Shown here: one piece after another, positions 63,812 to 64,000 of the stretch
How positions within the stretch are numbered: position 1 is the first letter of the stretch
Layout of the letters: every line of letters begins with the position of its first letter
Source of the DNA: Xiamenia xianingshaonis
Lineage (GTDB): Bacteria; Actinomycetota; Coriobacteriia; Coriobacteriales; Eggerthellaceae
Length of the DNA: 64,000 nucleotides
Reading direction: 5' to 3'
NCBI RefSeq assembly: GCF_017945865.1
Contig: NZ_CP072829.1
Location: 496,001-560,000, forward strand
The notes under the pieces: generated by a model
Told to the model about the DNA's origin: nothing
The model's database searches: none
Seen by the model: the letters and a program-made list of their open reading frames with translations, nothing else
Made by a program: the position numbers and the translations under genes

Positions 63812-64000
63812 ATGTTGCGGGAAACCGCGCGAGAAGCGTTTCGCGCCCTGTCGAAGCATGTGCCGTCGTACATGTTGAACTTCGAGGTGCGCCCGGGAAT
63901 CGTGTTCGGCTTTACGTGCTACTGGTCTTGGGTGTGGGTGGTGTTTTGGAGCTCGCTGTTTTATGCGGAGGCGCCGCCGGCGTCCTTGTTCGGCGTCGAA
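63812..64000 (+). CDS. N-terminus of a membrane protein, probably a membrane-bound LuxR-type regulator (3' end outside window)
   Basis: Only 63 residues are visible. After a helical start (MLRETAREAFRALSKHV) there is one strongly hydrophobic, Trp-rich segment GFTCYWSWVWVVFWSSLFY, and the frame is open at the window edge. Eggerthellaceae carry many regulators with an N-terminal multi-span membrane part and a C-terminal LuxR helix-turn-helix, often divergent to molybdoenzyme operons, and this gene has that position. The DNA-binding part is outside the window, so the call is inference. AAGGGAGGGGTAAC lies upstream of ATG 63812. Confidence 0.5.
   Translation, partial: MLRETAREAFRALSKHVPSYMLNFEVRPGIVFGFTCYWSWVWVVFWSSLFYAEAPPASLFGVE

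Overview
The window is about 64 kb of high-GC DNA, densely coded on both strands, and most likely comes from the chromosome of an anaerobic gut actinobacterium of the family Eggerthellaceae (class Coriobacteriia). This placement is inferred from gene content. The window has two Tat-exported molybdopterin oxidoreductase systems with 4Fe-4S partners, a TorD-type chaperone and FdhD, several ECF vitamin transporters, tandem AGCS carriers, and at the right edge the start of a membrane protein that resembles Eggerthellaceae LuxR-type regulators. I saw no tRNA, rRNA, CRISPR array, insertion sequence or phage gene.

Left part (1-13.9 kb): the 3' part of a fused SecD-SecF gene and a DUF1292 protein. 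A minus-strand riboflavin uptake operon follows (FMN riboswitch, intrinsic terminator, RibU, EcfA1, EcfA2, EcfT). Next come two tandem sodium:alanine-type symporters and two translationally coupled FAD oxidoreductases.

14-20 kb: a cobalamin riboswitch and terminator control five tightly packed genes. They encode a secreted, wall- or membrane-anchored alpha/alpha-barrel protein, a membrane-anchored DUF4430 (transcobalamin C-terminal-like) protein, an EcfT, a fused double EcfA and an S component. Together the first two look like a split bacterial counterpart of intrinsic factor/transcobalamin feeding an ECF transporter. I consider this the most interesting system in the window.

20-36 kb: housekeeping genes. 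These are the threonylcarbamoyl-AMP synthase family gene, a monoacylglycerol-lipase-like hydrolase, rpiB, glyA, dCMP deaminase, a complete F1Fo ATP synthase operon in canonical order (preceded by a small AtpI-like membrane protein), dnaE and truA.

36-49 kb: a very large Pro/Ala/Glu-rich disordered protein, a neurotransmitter:sodium symporter, ychF, a secreted DNA-entry-type nuclease lipoprotein, an AT-richer intergenic block with inverted repeats, a cation diffusion facilitator, a ferredoxin-fused aldo/keto reductase, a short LarE-like PP-loop protein and a LysR regulator.

49-64 kb: anaerobic respiration and molybdoenzyme region. A minus-strand triad encodes an unknown protein, a TorD-family chaperone and a four-cluster Fe-S protein. 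An unknown protein on the plus strand comes next. Then there is a catechol-dehydroxylase-like molybdoenzyme operon (catalytic subunit, Fe-S subunit, DUF6273 lipoprotein), a ferric-reductase-like heme membrane protein, fdhD, and a second minus-strand molybdoenzyme operon (Tat-lipoprotein catalytic subunit plus Fe-S subunit). This last operon is divergent from the membrane protein truncated at the right edge. Neither molybdoenzyme operon has a membrane-anchor subunit gene in the window.
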